From Phytophthora colocasiae (lineage: Eukaryota > Oomycota > Peronosporomycetes > Peronosporales > Peronosporaceae): a stretch of 64,000 nucleotides of DNA. A program made the translations under genes and the position numbers. The DNA lies in the NCBI GenBank assembly GCA_018806915.1, contig JAGKQI010000034.1, positions 806,001 to 870,000 of the forward strand, in the 5' to 3' direction. The notes below the pieces were generated by a model, which saw only the letters and a program-made list of their open reading frames with translations, ran no database searches and was not told the DNA's origin. Below are positions 16,955 to 26,345 of this stretch, one piece after another; within the stretch, counting starts at the first letter, position 1; every line of letters starts with the position of its first letter.

Positions 16955-19853
16955 GTAGTCCGTGCTGCACGTACGGCTTCAACCGCCCGACGTAGAAGGT
17001 CGGGTGGAGCCTCATGCTGGACGGTATGTCCAGCCGGTACGCGTTACCATGCCGTTCAAGTACTTTGAACGGCCCAATGAATCTTGGAGCAAGCTTGCTT
17101 GCTCCAAAGTCAGACACTGCATGTCTAGGTAGGTTTTGTGTAGCTAACAAAACTAATGAACCCTTTTCGAATTCATTTGTGTTGCCTCTACCAACAGTAT
17201 CAGCGTTCAGCTTCTGTCGATCGACAGAAGCTGCGATAGCATCCTGGACAAACCGTATGACGGCTTGTCTTCGCTGGACAAAGTCTAGCGCACCCGAGCT
17301 GAATCCTTTCAGCTTGTCGCCCTTGTCAGCAGCAGGCCCTGCCTGCTCGCTATCATCTCTCATTTCTGTGCCCGGCACAGACATCGCGCGCTCGTTCCTG
17401 CTCGAACGAGACGTCGCACGCGTCACCGCAGCTGATAGTGTGCTGCTATCAGTTGCATTCTGCGGTTGTTCGGACGCAACCGTAGATCCTCCCCCACTTA
17501 AGGAGGAAGCTACCCCGCCGAGCATGCTCGGCAATCGTGGATGCCTCATGGCGTTCACGTAGAACGGTGTATGCCCTGTCGAGGCATGCACCGAGTTGTT
17601 GATGGCAAACTCTGCCATCGGCAAGCACTCGCTCCAATGCGGGAACGAGTGAGCGTAGCTCTTCAGCGTGTCACCCAGTACGCGGTTGACACGTTCGGTC
17701 TGTCCGTCCGTCTGCGGATGATCCGCAGTCGACATTGATAACTGTGAACCAAGAAGTGTAAACACTTCTTGCCAGAACCGCGCTGTGAAGCGTGGATCAC
17801 GGTCCGACACAGTGTCGAGCGGCATGCCATGGTGTTTGAACACCATGGCAACAAACAGTCGCGCAGTCTGCGCGGCTGTAACAGAAGCCGGGTCGGCAGC
17901 AAGATGAACCATCTTGCTGAATCGGTCCACAAAGACAACGATGCCCGTCCTCCGCTTGCTGTCAGGCGGAAGACCGAAGACAAAGTCCATGGACATGGAC
18001 TGCCAACACTCCGACGGAGTCGGTAGTGATTGAAGAGGAGCCTGCGAGAACTGCGCAGGCTTCACGCGTTGACAAACCTCGCAAGCACGTACGTACTTGC
18101 GCACCCACTTGTACTGGTGGTGCCAGTAGAAGTCACGCGTGAGAAGAGTGTATGTCTTCTCACGACCCGGATGCCCTGCCGTGGGGGCATCGTGATACTC
18201 GAACATGATCCTCAACCGGAGGTCATGATCATTCGGAACGACAATGCGATCCGCATTGTCGTCTACTGCACTGTACAACAGTAGGCCTTCGTGTACACGA
18301 TAGCGGTGTACACGAGCTCGAAGATGAGGGGTTAGCTTCCGACGTGCCACGTCGGAAGGTGCTGCGAGGAACTCCAGCAGCCCCTTCGCGTCTGCATCCC
18401 TTGCATACGCATTCTTCACGTCGTCAATCAACGTTGACGACGGCACACTTGTCCTCACGACGCCAACGCTGTTGGCGTCGACCGTCTCCGCATAGTCAGG
18501 TCGACGCGATAACGCGTCGGCCACTACATTGAGTCTTCCGGGTTTGTACTCCACCCGGAAGTTGTACTCCGCGAAGAAGGACAACCATCTCGCCATACGT
18601 TGCGAGATGTGCGGCGACTTAATCGCCGTACGCAATGATGCGTGGTCCGTATAGACCACGAACGGTCTACTCCCAAGTAGATACACTCGGAACTTTGCGA
18701 GTGCATACTTCATGGCAAGGAGCTCCTTGTCATGTACGGGATAGTTACGCTCAGCTGGCTTCAGCTGACGCGATTGATAGTAGACTACACGATCACGAAG
18801 GGCGTGATCGTGTTGCATCAATGCACATCCGATTGCAAAGTCGGATGCATCGCACACTACGTGGAATGGACGATCTTGGTCCGCCACGGCCAAGATCGGC
18901 GCTTCAGTCAAGCCCTGCTTGACTGCACCGAATGCATCCTCGCACTCGGTCGTCCAAATCCACTCAGCTTCTTTCTTAAGAAGCTGTGACAACGGGCGAA
19001 TCTTGCCCGCATAGTTCTCCACGTACTTGCACAAGTACGTGGCAAGCCCAAGGAACTGCCTCAGTTCCTTCACATTGGATGGCGTGGGCCATTCATTGAT
19101 CACTCTGACCTTCTCTGGGTCAGGGCGCACGCCGTCTTTCCCCACGAGACATCCCAACACGGGTATCTCGCTCGACCCGAAGATACACTTCTTCAGGTTC
19201 GCATAGAGCTTATGTTTCCTCATACGCTCTAGCAGCTTCCGGAGATGAACCTTGTGCGTCTCAATGTCCGTCTTCCCGTTCACAGCCCGGCTGTGGACGA
19301 ACACGTCGTCGAAGTAGCTCGGTGCGAAGTCGCGCACCGAGCGCAATAGATGTGTCACGCATCTATTGAACGTCGCAGGGGCGTTCTTAAGCCCCTGTGG
19401 CATGACGAGCCACTCCCAAAGCATACCGCTTGGAGTGCTTACCGCTGTGAGAGGGATGTCCCTCTCACGCATGAGGATCTGATAGAATCCATCACGCAGA
19501 TCTAGAGCACTGAAGATAGTGCTCAAGGCCATCGAATCGATGATAACATCTTTTCGCGGTATCGGCGTCTGCGCCGGTATCGTCGCATCGTTCAACTTGT
19601 TGTACGCATGAACGATGCGCCAGCCGCCCTGTGGTTTCTTAACACAGAACGTTGGGGCACTGTGCGGGGACTTTGACTCCCGCACTTGACCTGCAAGACG
19701 ACGACTTTCAAAGAAGTCGTCGATCGCTTGAACTTGTTCACGCGGCAGTGGCCACTGCCGTGTAACAGTACTTCGTGCCCGGCACGAGATCAATCTCGTG
19801 CTGTACGCCCTTGTCCTTCGGAAGCTCCGAAGGAATCTCGTCCGGGAGTACAT
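16461..19853 (-). CDS. pol: H1 pol: RT, RNase H, integrase, chromodomain
   Basis: 1130-codon frame of a Ty3/Gypsy chromovirus. Reverse transcriptase: residues about 60-240, catalytic SYFDDVF at residues 179-185 (YFDD at 19305-19316). RNase H: about 330-450 (VVCDASDFAIGC, HDKELLAMKYAL, VVYTDHASL). Integrase zinc finger: HDAPTAGHPG...CEVCQRVKP. Catalytic core: SMDFVFGLP, VSDRDPRFTARF and DGQTERVNRV (D, D, E). GPY/F block: FYVGRLKPYV. C-terminal chromodomain: RWIVERIVAHKR...RIRWRGFPPHRDTWEP. About the first 30 codons are out of frame because of a CA loss near 19759; the true frame continues from the protease ORF as H2 shows. The chromodomain presumably targets insertion to particular chromatin, as in other chromoviruses. 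Confidence 0.95.
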   Translation of the reverse strand: MYSRTRFLRSFRRTRAYSTRLISCRARSTVTRQWPLPREQVQAIDDFFESRRLAGQVRESKSPHSAPTFCVKKPQGGWRIVHAYNKLNDATIPAQTPIPRKDVIIDSMALSTIFSALDLRDGFYQILMRERDIPLTAVSTPSGMLWEWLVMPQGLKNAPATFNRCVTHLLRSVRDFAPSYFDDVFVHSRAVNGKTDIETHKVHLRKLLERMRKHKLYANLKKCIFGSSEIPVLGCLVGKDGVRPDPEKVRVINEWPTPSNVKELRQFLGLATYLCKYVENYAGKIRPLSQLLKKEAEWIWTTECEDAFGAVKQGLTEAPILAVADQDRPFHVVCDASDFAIGCALMQHDHALRDRVVYYQSRQLKPAERNYPVHDKELLAMKYALAKFRVYLLGSRPFVVYTDHASLRTAIKSPHISQRMARWLSFFAEYNFRVEYKPGRLNVVADALSRRPDYAETVDANSVGVVRTSVPSSTLIDDVKNAYARDADAKGLLEFLAAPSDVARRKLTPHLRARVHRYRVHEGLLLYSAVDDNADRIVVPNDHDLRLRIMFEYHDAPTAGHPGREKTYTLLTRDFYWHHQYKWVRKYVRACEVCQRVKPAQFSQAPLQSLPTPSECWQSMSMDFVFGLPPDSKRRTGIVVFVDRFSKMVHLAADPASVTAAQTARLFVAMVFKHHGMPLDTVSDRDPRFTARFWQEVFTLLGSQLSMSTADHPQTDGQTERVNRVLGDTLKSYAHSFPHWSECLPMAEFAINNSVHASTGHTPFYVNAMRHPRLPSMLGGVASSLSGGGSTVASEQPQNATDSSTLSAAVTRATSRSSRNERAMSVPGTEMRDDSEQAGPAADKGDKLKGFSSGALDFVQRRQAVIRFVQDAIAASVDRQKLNADTVGRGNTNEFEKGSLVLLATQNLPRHAVSDFGASKLAPRFIGPFKVLERHGNAYRLDIPSSMRLHPTFYVGRLKPYVQHGLPKVGSPTEECERPERPSRDRRHGRSTGSLSSQDRTRGSRQSELPRRPQHGGHEPPASEQLSQRSVSAPAQQLDRAGHDRHGHSVDHAEGVFPPPPPPLRDARGAIRWIVERIVAHKRTNSQGVRFRIRWRGFPPHRDTWEPRNVLMEDVPEMVRAYEVHHNLQG

Positions 19854-21855
19854 CCTTGTACTCCCGCAGAATCTCGTAATAGGGACTCGACTTCAACGAG
19901 TCCCAACTCTGCTCCTCGAAGCGTTGCTTCTTGGTCTTCGCACTGAGGGGGTCAACGCCCTCAGTGATGCCATCGACGACGAGCTGCTTCAGCTCCTCGG
20001 CTTCGCGATCCACTCTCTCGATATCCGAGAGAATGCAAATTTGTTCGATGCGTCCATCGTACAAGTCCCGCGCGAAGCGCTTCCAACTCATCGTTGGAAG
20101 TGCGATCAACGCCGACGCACTCGTCGGCGGATTCTCCAACCGCATCCTCTGGTACTGTAACCCAGTACCAGTACGTGTCAAGACGTTCAACGTCTCGACA
20201 CTCGGTGTCTGCCCTGCAGACACACCCGTCTCAGTCCCGGACTGAGACTCACACAGCTCACTGAGCTGGTGCCGCGCGCTCTGATACTGTACCGCAGTAT
20301 CAGTTCGTGTCAAGACGTCCAACGCCTTGACACTCGGTGTCTGCACCGCAGACACACCCTCCACAGTCATGGACTGAGACTCGCAAAGCTTCCTGAGCTT
20401 GCGCCGCGAAGGTCTGCCATGGGGCTCAGCTCCAGGCGCTCCACGTCCAAGGCATCCCACCTTGGACAGGACTTTATCGCCATCGTCAGCGGATTCCTTC
20501 CGCTGACTCGCCCATTCAAGCACTGCTTGTGTGCCGCTCATCGCGTGCAGCACCGCTGCACGTGAGCTCGCAGGTTTATCTGGTGCTGGGCGTTTGCAAC
20601 CGCCAGCACTTCCTGCCGCACAGTCGGTTCCCTGAACCGCTGCGCCTCCATCCGCTCCTACGGATGGAGCAACTTCACCCGCTACTACGGATGAAGCAAC
20701 CGCATCGTCGACTCCCGGAGTCGACGTGCTCTCGCTAGCTTCCTGCGCTAGCGAGTGTTCGCTTGTACACATATCATCCGTTCCCAGAGCGGATGTACGA
20801 TCGCTAGTTCCCGGAACTAGCAGCGGCTGTTCGCCTATACACGTCTCATCAGCTCCCGGAGCTGATGACCGATCGCTAGTTCCCGGAACTAGCAGCGAAG
20901 CGCCAGTGGCGTCAGCTCCCAGAGCTGACGCACGCCTTTCGGTTCCCCGAATATTATTTGCTTCGTCAACTCCCAGAGTTGACGCGACGTCGTCGGCGCG
21001 ACCCTTGGGGGCTTGAAGTACCTCCAAGGATACCGGTAATACCGGTATTTTACCTTCTCTCAGGTGAATGCGATTCACCTGACCATCACTCATGTGACAA
21101 ACATCATTCAGATGTTTACGCGTCAGGTGATTCACATTCACCTGACCATCACTCATGTGACCGCGACCCTTCGGCTCAGATTTCTGAGTCGACACACATT
21201 TTCTCCCAACGACTCCCTGAGTCGCTGGCGGTCGCCGGCGGCGATCGGAGGCAGCGGCGGCCGCTGCTGCCTCAACTGGGGATCCACATGCACCGGCCGG
21301 TGCATGTGCAGCACTGACAGGGCCATCGCTCTCTGTCGCGCATGTGTTGTTGAAGCGTACGAGCGTACGCTTCTCCCAGTTGATCACCGGGTCATGCCGT
21401 GCAAGCCACGGCATGCCTAATACCAAGTCAAACTTATCGTCTAGATCCAAGACGATAAGATCTTCTACAAACGTCCTTCGTTTGTAAGAGAAGCGCACAC
21501 GGACTACGCGCTTCTCAGTCCTCACGGTGGCACCCGTTGCCAACCGCACCTCCAACACGCTGCGAGGCGTGTCGGCCTCTTCGAAGTCAAGTCTTCGAAG
21601 ACTTCCCTGTCGAACAAAGTTGTTCGACGCGCCCGAGTCCACTAGGGCACGAAGAGAGTTTACTCTCTTCGACATCACGTTCAGGATGACAAGGCCTGGC
21701 TTGTCATCTTGCACCTCGCAGCGAGAAACCTTCTCGCTGGGGGCAGCAGCCTTCAACGTCGCGTGTCCGAGTTCGACACGCGAGACTGCATTACCAGTAG
21801 GACGCCCCGCGCCTACTGGTCCTTGGCGTTTTTTGAACGCCCGCCCGCTGTGCAC
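19738..21855 (-). CDS. pol: H1 pol N-terminus: aspartic protease and repeat-rich linker
   Basis: 705-codon frame in the -1 frame relative to gag. The listed ATG (21855) lies inside the gag overlap; expression is more likely by frameshifting at 21828-21834. The retropepsin domain is about residues 50-165, with ALVDSGASNNFVRQG (D-S-G) and FDLVLGMPWLARHDP. A long linker then holds imperfect repeats (LVPGTSDRSSAPGADE, LVPGTSDRTSALGTDD), each written with strong inverted repeats in the DNA. It also holds a duplicated block (CESQS...VQTPSVK..DVLTRTD) present once in H2. The end (LPDEIPSELPKDKGVQHEID) is the normal lead into reverse transcriptase, cut by a 2-bp deletion. Confidence 0.9.
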   Translation of the reverse strand: MHSGRAFKKRQGPVGAGRPTGNAVSRVELGHATLKAAAPSEKVSRCEVQDDKPGLVILNVMSKRVNSLRALVDSGASNNFVRQGSLRRLDFEEADTPRSVLEVRLATGATVRTEKRVVRVRFSYKRRTFVEDLIVLDLDDKFDLVLGMPWLARHDPVINWEKRTLVRFNNTCATESDGPVSAAHAPAGACGSPVEAAAAAAASDRRRRPPATQGVVGRKCVSTQKSEPKGRGHMSDGQVNVNHLTRKHLNDVCHMSDGQVNRIHLREGKIPVLPVSLEVLQAPKGRADDVASTLGVDEANNIRGTERRASALGADATGASLLVPGTSDRSSAPGADETCIGEQPLLVPGTSDRTSALGTDDMCTSEHSLAQEASESTSTPGVDDAVASSVVAGEVAPSVGADGGAAVQGTDCAAGSAGGCKRPAPDKPASSRAAVLHAMSGTQAVLEWASQRKESADDGDKVLSKVGCLGRGAPGAEPHGRPSRRKLRKLCESQSMTVEGVSAVQTPSVKALDVLTRTDTAVQYQSARHQLSELCESQSGTETGVSAGQTPSVETLNVLTRTGTGLQYQRMRLENPPTSASALIALPTMSWKRFARDLYDGRIEQICILSDIERVDREAEELKQLVVDGITEGVDPLSAKTKKQRFEEQSWDSLKSSPYYEILREYKDVLPDEIPSELPKDKGVQHEIDLVPGTKYCYTAVATAA
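21793..21834 (-). promoter_or_regulatory. H1 gag-pol -1 frameshift signal
   Basis: In the gag frame the minus strand reads TCA AAA AAC GCC, the canonical slippery heptamer A AAA AAC (21828-21834). Seven bases downstream a 9-bp perfect stem forms between 21812-21820 and 21793-21801 (ACCAGTAGG/CCTACTGGT), overlapping the gag stop at 21813-21815. Slipping -1 gives KKRQGPVGAG, the start of the protease ORF. Confidence 0.9.
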
Positions 21856-22799
21856 TTGCGTGCATAGTGACCGATGTTACCACACAGGTAACATCGAACC
21901 TTGACGTTCTTACGCTGCTGTTGACCAGCAGTCGTAGCACTCGAGAGGTCCATTGGTTCCGGACCTCCCGTCTTCGCAACAGGACGCGCCGGCTTCGGCG
22001 CGTTCGCATGGAGTTTAGCTTGACGTCGGCTAAACTCCTCTTGCATCGCAAGGCTGATCGCCTCCTCGAGAGTATTCGGATACTCTCGGAAGAGATATGT
22101 TTTGACTGCACCATCTCTTAGTCCCTTCATGAACGTGACGACCTTGGTCGCCTCGTCGATCGGGTTGGCCACTATGTTCGATACCAAGTATCGAGCACGC
22201 TGGGCAAAGGTGTGAACATCATCCTTGCCCTGTTGCAGATCGAGAAACTCCGCTCTCGATCTGAACTCGTTCTTCGGAGGCTCAAACGCAAGCTTGAGTT
22301 CCTCCTTGAACTCCTCGTACGTGCTGAAGCACGTAGGATCCGAGAGTCGGCGCCCATAGGCCCAACTCCTCGCACGTCCGCCAAGACATGACATGGCGAA
22401 CGCGACCTTCGACATCGGATCGACGATACGTCGAGCCGCAACGGCTGTGTCAAGTTCGACAAGCCAACGAAGGAGGGTCTCGTCCTCCTTCCCCGTGTAG
22501 GTACTCACGTGGAGTTTCAACGACTCCACGCGTGGCTTCGGAGAAGCCACCGAGGCAGCAACATCTCGTTGCTCCTTAACAATGTACCCCAGAGCAACAC
22601 CATGTTGATCTGTCGGCGATAGCGTACGAAGCATCGTCGCTACCGCTGCCTCTCCAATGACTTGCGAAAGTCTTTGGAGAGCTTCCCACTCTGGGTCCGA
22701 CAGGTGGGCACAGTCCGTGCGCGTCACGGACATGTGTGGGGTCCCAGTGGATCCCTGATCCATTGGGGAGTTCTCGACCCCGCGTTCGTATGACTCCAT
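21813..22799 (-). CDS. gag: H1 gag polyprotein
   Basis: Intact 328-codon gag. The retrotransposon-gag domain occupies about residues 90-260 (KLHVSTYTGKEDETLLRWLV, VAFAMSCLGGRARSWAYGR, FRSRAEFLDLQQGKDDVHTF). A basic segment and a CCHC zinc knuckle, CYLCGNIGHYARKC (about residues 302-315), follow and bind nucleic acid in such proteins. The start ATG at 22799 is the first in frame after the primer site. It ends KDQ-stop just past the slippery site, overlapping the pol frame by 43 nt. Confidence 0.95.
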   Translation of the reverse strand: MESYERGVENSPMDQGSTGTPHMSVTRTDCAHLSDPEWEALQRLSQVIGEAAVATMLRTLSPTDQHGVALGYIVKEQRDVAASVASPKPRVESLKLHVSTYTGKEDETLLRWLVELDTAVAARRIVDPMSKVAFAMSCLGGRARSWAYGRRLSDPTCFSTYEEFKEELKLAFEPPKNEFRSRAEFLDLQQGKDDVHTFAQRARYLVSNIVANPIDEATKVVTFMKGLRDGAVKTYLFREYPNTLEEAISLAMQEEFSRRQAKLHANAPKPARPVAKTGGPEPMDLSSATTAGQQQRKNVKVRCYLCGNIGHYARKCTAGGRSKNAKDQ

Positions 22800-22827
22800 A
22801 CGAACGAACTGCAGTCGGTCGTGGGAC

Positions 22828-22846
22828 GGACTACAAAGTGCTACCA
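22828..22846 (-). other. H1 putative primer-binding site
   Basis: Two bases inside the 5' LTR the minus strand reads TGGTAGCACTTTGTAGTCC. The TGG start and position fit a tRNA 3'-end complement; I cannot name the tRNA. The same sequence is at 29351-29369 in H2. Confidence 0.6.
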
Positions 22847-22848
22847 GG

Positions 22849-23308
22849 TGTAATGGGTCTACCTAGACCTATTAGATGGCGTACACGTGCGCTTACGTGT
22901 ATGAGGAAGCGTGCAATTAGAATAGACTTAATTTAAGTATACTTATTTAAATAAGTATAATTAAATCAAATATAACTAAATTAAACTGCAAAATACCGTA
23001 AAATGAGAACTGTTATTGAATTTGGCATAAGCCAATTATGGACCTCCTAAAACTGTTTGTTATCTATTTCTAAAGGGTCTGCCAACGTGTGGTTGGCAGA
23101 AACTCTGCTCAGTGATTGGTAGAAATCTGTTACTTTCTACCAATAATATGCACAAATGCACACGAACCACCCAATAATGTGGTTCGCCCATGTGTCCTTT
23201 GCTGTGTACAGCACACCAAGGTCTGAGGCCCATTTCCAACCCCTAACAGCTATCCTAACTGTTAGAGTTACATGTGGTACAACCACTTGTACGTGTAACC
23301 CCGTTACA
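22849..23308 (-). repeat. H1 5' LTR
   Basis: 460 bp. It differs from the H1 3' LTR at six positions, all within about 23205-23275 (for example TTTGCTGTG versus TTTGGTGTG, and CCATTTCC versus CCAATTCC). Confidence 0.95.
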
Positions 23309-26300
23309 TCCACAATCCAGCGGATCGCTCCACGCGCGTCGCGCAACGGCGGCGGAGGGGGTGGGAACACTCCCTCCGCATGGTCAACGCTATGACCATG
23401 ACGATCGTGCCCTGCACGATCGAGTTGCTGCGCTGGATCAGACACAGAGCGCTGAGATAGCGGCTCTGAAGCAGGAGGTTCGTGTCCTCCGTGCTGAGGT
23501 CTGCGAGGCAGCTCAGACTGCCTCGAACCTCTCGTCCGGTCTTGGGACGAGAGTGAACCGGTTGATCGACCGTGTCGACGGTCTCGAGAAGGCCTTCCAG
23601 GCCTCTCGCACTCCTCAGTCGGACTGCCAACCCTAGGTAGTCCGTGCTGCACGTACGGCTTCAACCGCCCGACGTAGAAGGTCGGGTGGAGCCTCATGCT
23701 GGACGGTATGTCCAGCCGGTACGCGTTACCATGCCGTTCAAGTACTTTGAACGGCCCAATGAATCTTGGAGCAAGCTTGCTTGCTCCAAAGTCAGACACT
23801 GCATGTTTAGGTAGGTTTTGCGTAGCTAACAAAACCAATGAACCCTTTTCGAATTCATTTATGTTGCCCCTACCAACAGTATCTGCGTTCAGCTTCTGTC
23901 GATCGACAGAAGCTGCGATAGCATCCTGGACAAACCGTATGACGGCTTGTCTTCGCTGGACAAAGTCTAGCGCACCCGAGCTGAATTCTTTCAGCTTGTC
24001 GCCCTTGTCAGCAGCAGGCCCTGCCTGCTCGCTATCATCTCTCATGTCTGTGCCCGGCACAGACATCGCGCGCTCGGTCCTGCTCGAACGAGACGTCGCA
24101 CGCGTCACCGCAGCTGATAGTGTGCTGCTATCAGTTGCATTCTGCGGTTGTTCGGACGCAACCGTAGATCCTCCCCCACTTAAGGAGGAAGCTACCCCGC
24201 CGAGCATGCTCGGCAATCGTGGATGCCTCATGGCGTTCACGTAGAACGGTGTATGCCCTGTGGAGGCATGCACCGAGTTGTTGATGGCAAACTCTGCCAT
24301 CGGCAAGCACTCGCTCCAATGCGGGAACGAGTGAGCGTAGCTCTTCAACGTGTCACCCAATACACGGTTGACACGTTCGGTCTGTCCGTCCGTCTGCGGA
24401 TGATCCGCAGTCGACATTGATAACTGTGAACCAAGAAGTGTAAACACTTCTTGCCAGAACCGCGCTGTGAAGCGTGGATCACGGTCCGACACAGTGTCGA
24501 GCGGCATGCCATGGTGTTTGAACACCATGTCAACAAACAGTCGCGCAGTCTGCGCGGCTGTAACAGTAGCCGGGACGGCAGCAAGATGAACCATCTTGCT
24601 GAATCGGTCCACAAAGACAACGATGCCCGTCCTCCGCTTGCTGTCAGGCGGAAGACCGAAGACAAAGTCCATGGACATGGACTGCCAACACTCCGACGGA
24701 GTCGGTAGTGATTGAAGAGGAGCCTGCGAGAACTGCGCAGGCTTCACACGTTGACAAACCTCGCAAGCACGTACGTACTTGCGCACCCACTTGTACTGGT
24801 GGTGCCAGTAGAAGTCACGCGTGAGAAGAGTGTATGTCTTCTCACGACCCGGATGCCCTGCCGTGGGGGCATCGTGATACTCGAACATGATCCTCAACCG
24901 GAGGTCATGATCATTCGGAACGACAATGCGATCCGCATTGTCGTCTACTGCACTATACAGCAGTAGGCCTTCGTGTACACGATAGCGGTGTACACGAGCT
25001 CGAAGATGAGGGGTTAGCTTCCGACGTGCCACGTCGGAAGGTGCTGCGAGGAACTCCAGCAGCCCCTTCGCGTCTGCATCCCTTGCATACGCGTTCTTCA
25101 CGTCGTCAATCAACGTTGACGACAGCACACTTGTCCTCACGACGCCAACAGCGTTGGCGTCGACCGTCTCCGCATAGTCAGGTCGACGCGATAACGCGTC
25201 GGCCACTACATTGAGTCTTCCGGGTTTGTACTCCACCCGGAAGTTGTACTCCGCGAAGAAGGACAACCATCTCGCCATACGTTGCGAGATGTGCGGCGAC
25301 TTAATCGCCGTACGCAATGATGCGTGGTCCGTATAGACCACGAACGGTCTACTCCCAAGTAGATACACTCGGAACTTTGCGAGTGCATACTTCATGGCAA
25401 GGAGCTCCTTGTCATGTACGGGATAGTTACGCTCAGCTGGCTTCAGCTGACGCGATTGATAGTAGACTACACGATCACGAAGGGCGTGATCGTGTTGCAT
25501 CAATGCACATCCGATTGCAAAGTCGGATGCATCGCACACTACGTGGAATGGACGATCTTGGTCCGCCACGGCCAAGATCGGCGCTTCAGTCAAGCCCTGC
25601 TTGACTGCACCGAATGCATCCTCGCACTCGGTCGTCCAAATCCACTCAGCTTCTTTCTTAAGAAGCTGTGACAACGGGCGAATCTTGCCCGCATAGTTCT
25701 CCACGTACTTGCACAAGTACGTGGCAAGCCCAAGGAACTGCCTCAGTTCCTTCACATTGGATGGCGTGGGCCATTCATTGATCACTCTGACCTTCTCTGG
25801 GTCAGGGCGCACGCCGTCTTTCCCCACGAGACACCCCAGCACGGGTATCTCGCTCGCCCCGAAGATACACTTCTTCAGGTTCGCATAGAGCTTATGTTTC
25901 CTCATAAGCTCTAGCAGCTCCGGAGATGCACCTTGTGCATCTCAATGTCCATCTTCCCGTTCACAGCCCGGCTGTGGACGAACACGTCGTCGAAGTAGCT
26001 CGGTGCGAAGTCGCGCACCGAGCGCAATAGATGTGTCACGCATCTATTGAACGTAGCAGGGGCGTTCTTAAGCCCCTGTGGCATGACGAGCCACTCCCAA
26101 AGCATACCGCTTGAGTGCTTACCGCTGTGAGAGGATGTCCCTCTCACGCATGAGATCTGATAGAATCCATCACGCAGATCTAGAGCACTGAAGATAGTGC
26201 TCAAGGCCATCGAATCGATGATAACATCTTTTCGCGGTATCGGCGTCTGCGCCGGTATCGTCGCATCGTTCAACTTGTTGTACGCATGAACGATGCGCCA

Positions 26301-26345
26301 GCCGCCCTGTGGTTTCTTAACACAGAACGTTGGGGCACTGTGCGG
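23309..26345 (-). pseudogene. pol: H2 pol, broken (RT, RNase H, integrase; chromodomain cut)
   Basis: Homologous to H1 pol. The part 25905-23309 is one open frame from the end of reverse transcriptase (MRKHKLYANLKK) through RNase H, integrase and the Pro-rich linker before the chromodomain. There the H1 insertion cuts it, so the frame runs into the H1 LTR (to 23137). The RT core 25911-26345 has at least five single-base deletions relative to H1, all in short homopolymers, leaving the catalytic YFDD region in a small separate frame (26273-25911). The chromodomain's last part lies on the other side of H1, at 15390 and below. Confidence 0.9.
23314..23636 (+). CDS. H2 antisense third gene, second part
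   Basis: Continuation of the gene interrupted at 15390; removing H1 plus one TCCAC restores the frame. It encodes Q-S-S-G-S-L-H, then a Gly-rich turn, then a heptad-rich coiled coil (about residues 440-490 of the joined protein: ALKQEVRVLRAEV) and the tail, stopping at 23634-23636. It lies opposite the 3' end of H2 pol. Confidence 0.7.

Larger units (their letters stand above)
15391..23308 (-). mobile_element. H1: nearly complete family H Ty3/Gypsy element
   Basis: A 7918-bp minus-oriented element with LTRs at 15391-15850 and 22849-23308 and target duplication TCCAC (15386-15390 and 23309-23313). It sits in the antisense gene of H2. Order in element direction: 5' LTR, primer site, gag, -1 frameshift site, protease and linker, RT-RNase H-integrase-chromodomain, antisense gene on the other strand, polypurine tract, 3' LTR. 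Known lesions are a 2-bp loss near 19759 splitting pol and a deletion of about 540 bp in the antisense gene. Confidence 0.95.

Noticed and set aside
17014..17562. Plus-strand 182-codon frame (repeated at 2842 and 23696)
   Set aside because: It recurs only because it mirrors the conserved integrase C-terminus on the minus strand; composition is Ser/Leu/Cys-rich, with no domain and no conserved start context.
21781..21830. Gag and protease of H1 as separately initiated genes
   Set aside because: An ATG exists at 21855, but the slippery heptamer, spacing and hairpin explain the overlap better.
22828..22846. Naming the tRNA that primes family H
   Set aside because: The site begins TGG and is conserved, but I cannot match it with certainty to a known tRNA 3' end without the genome's tRNA set.
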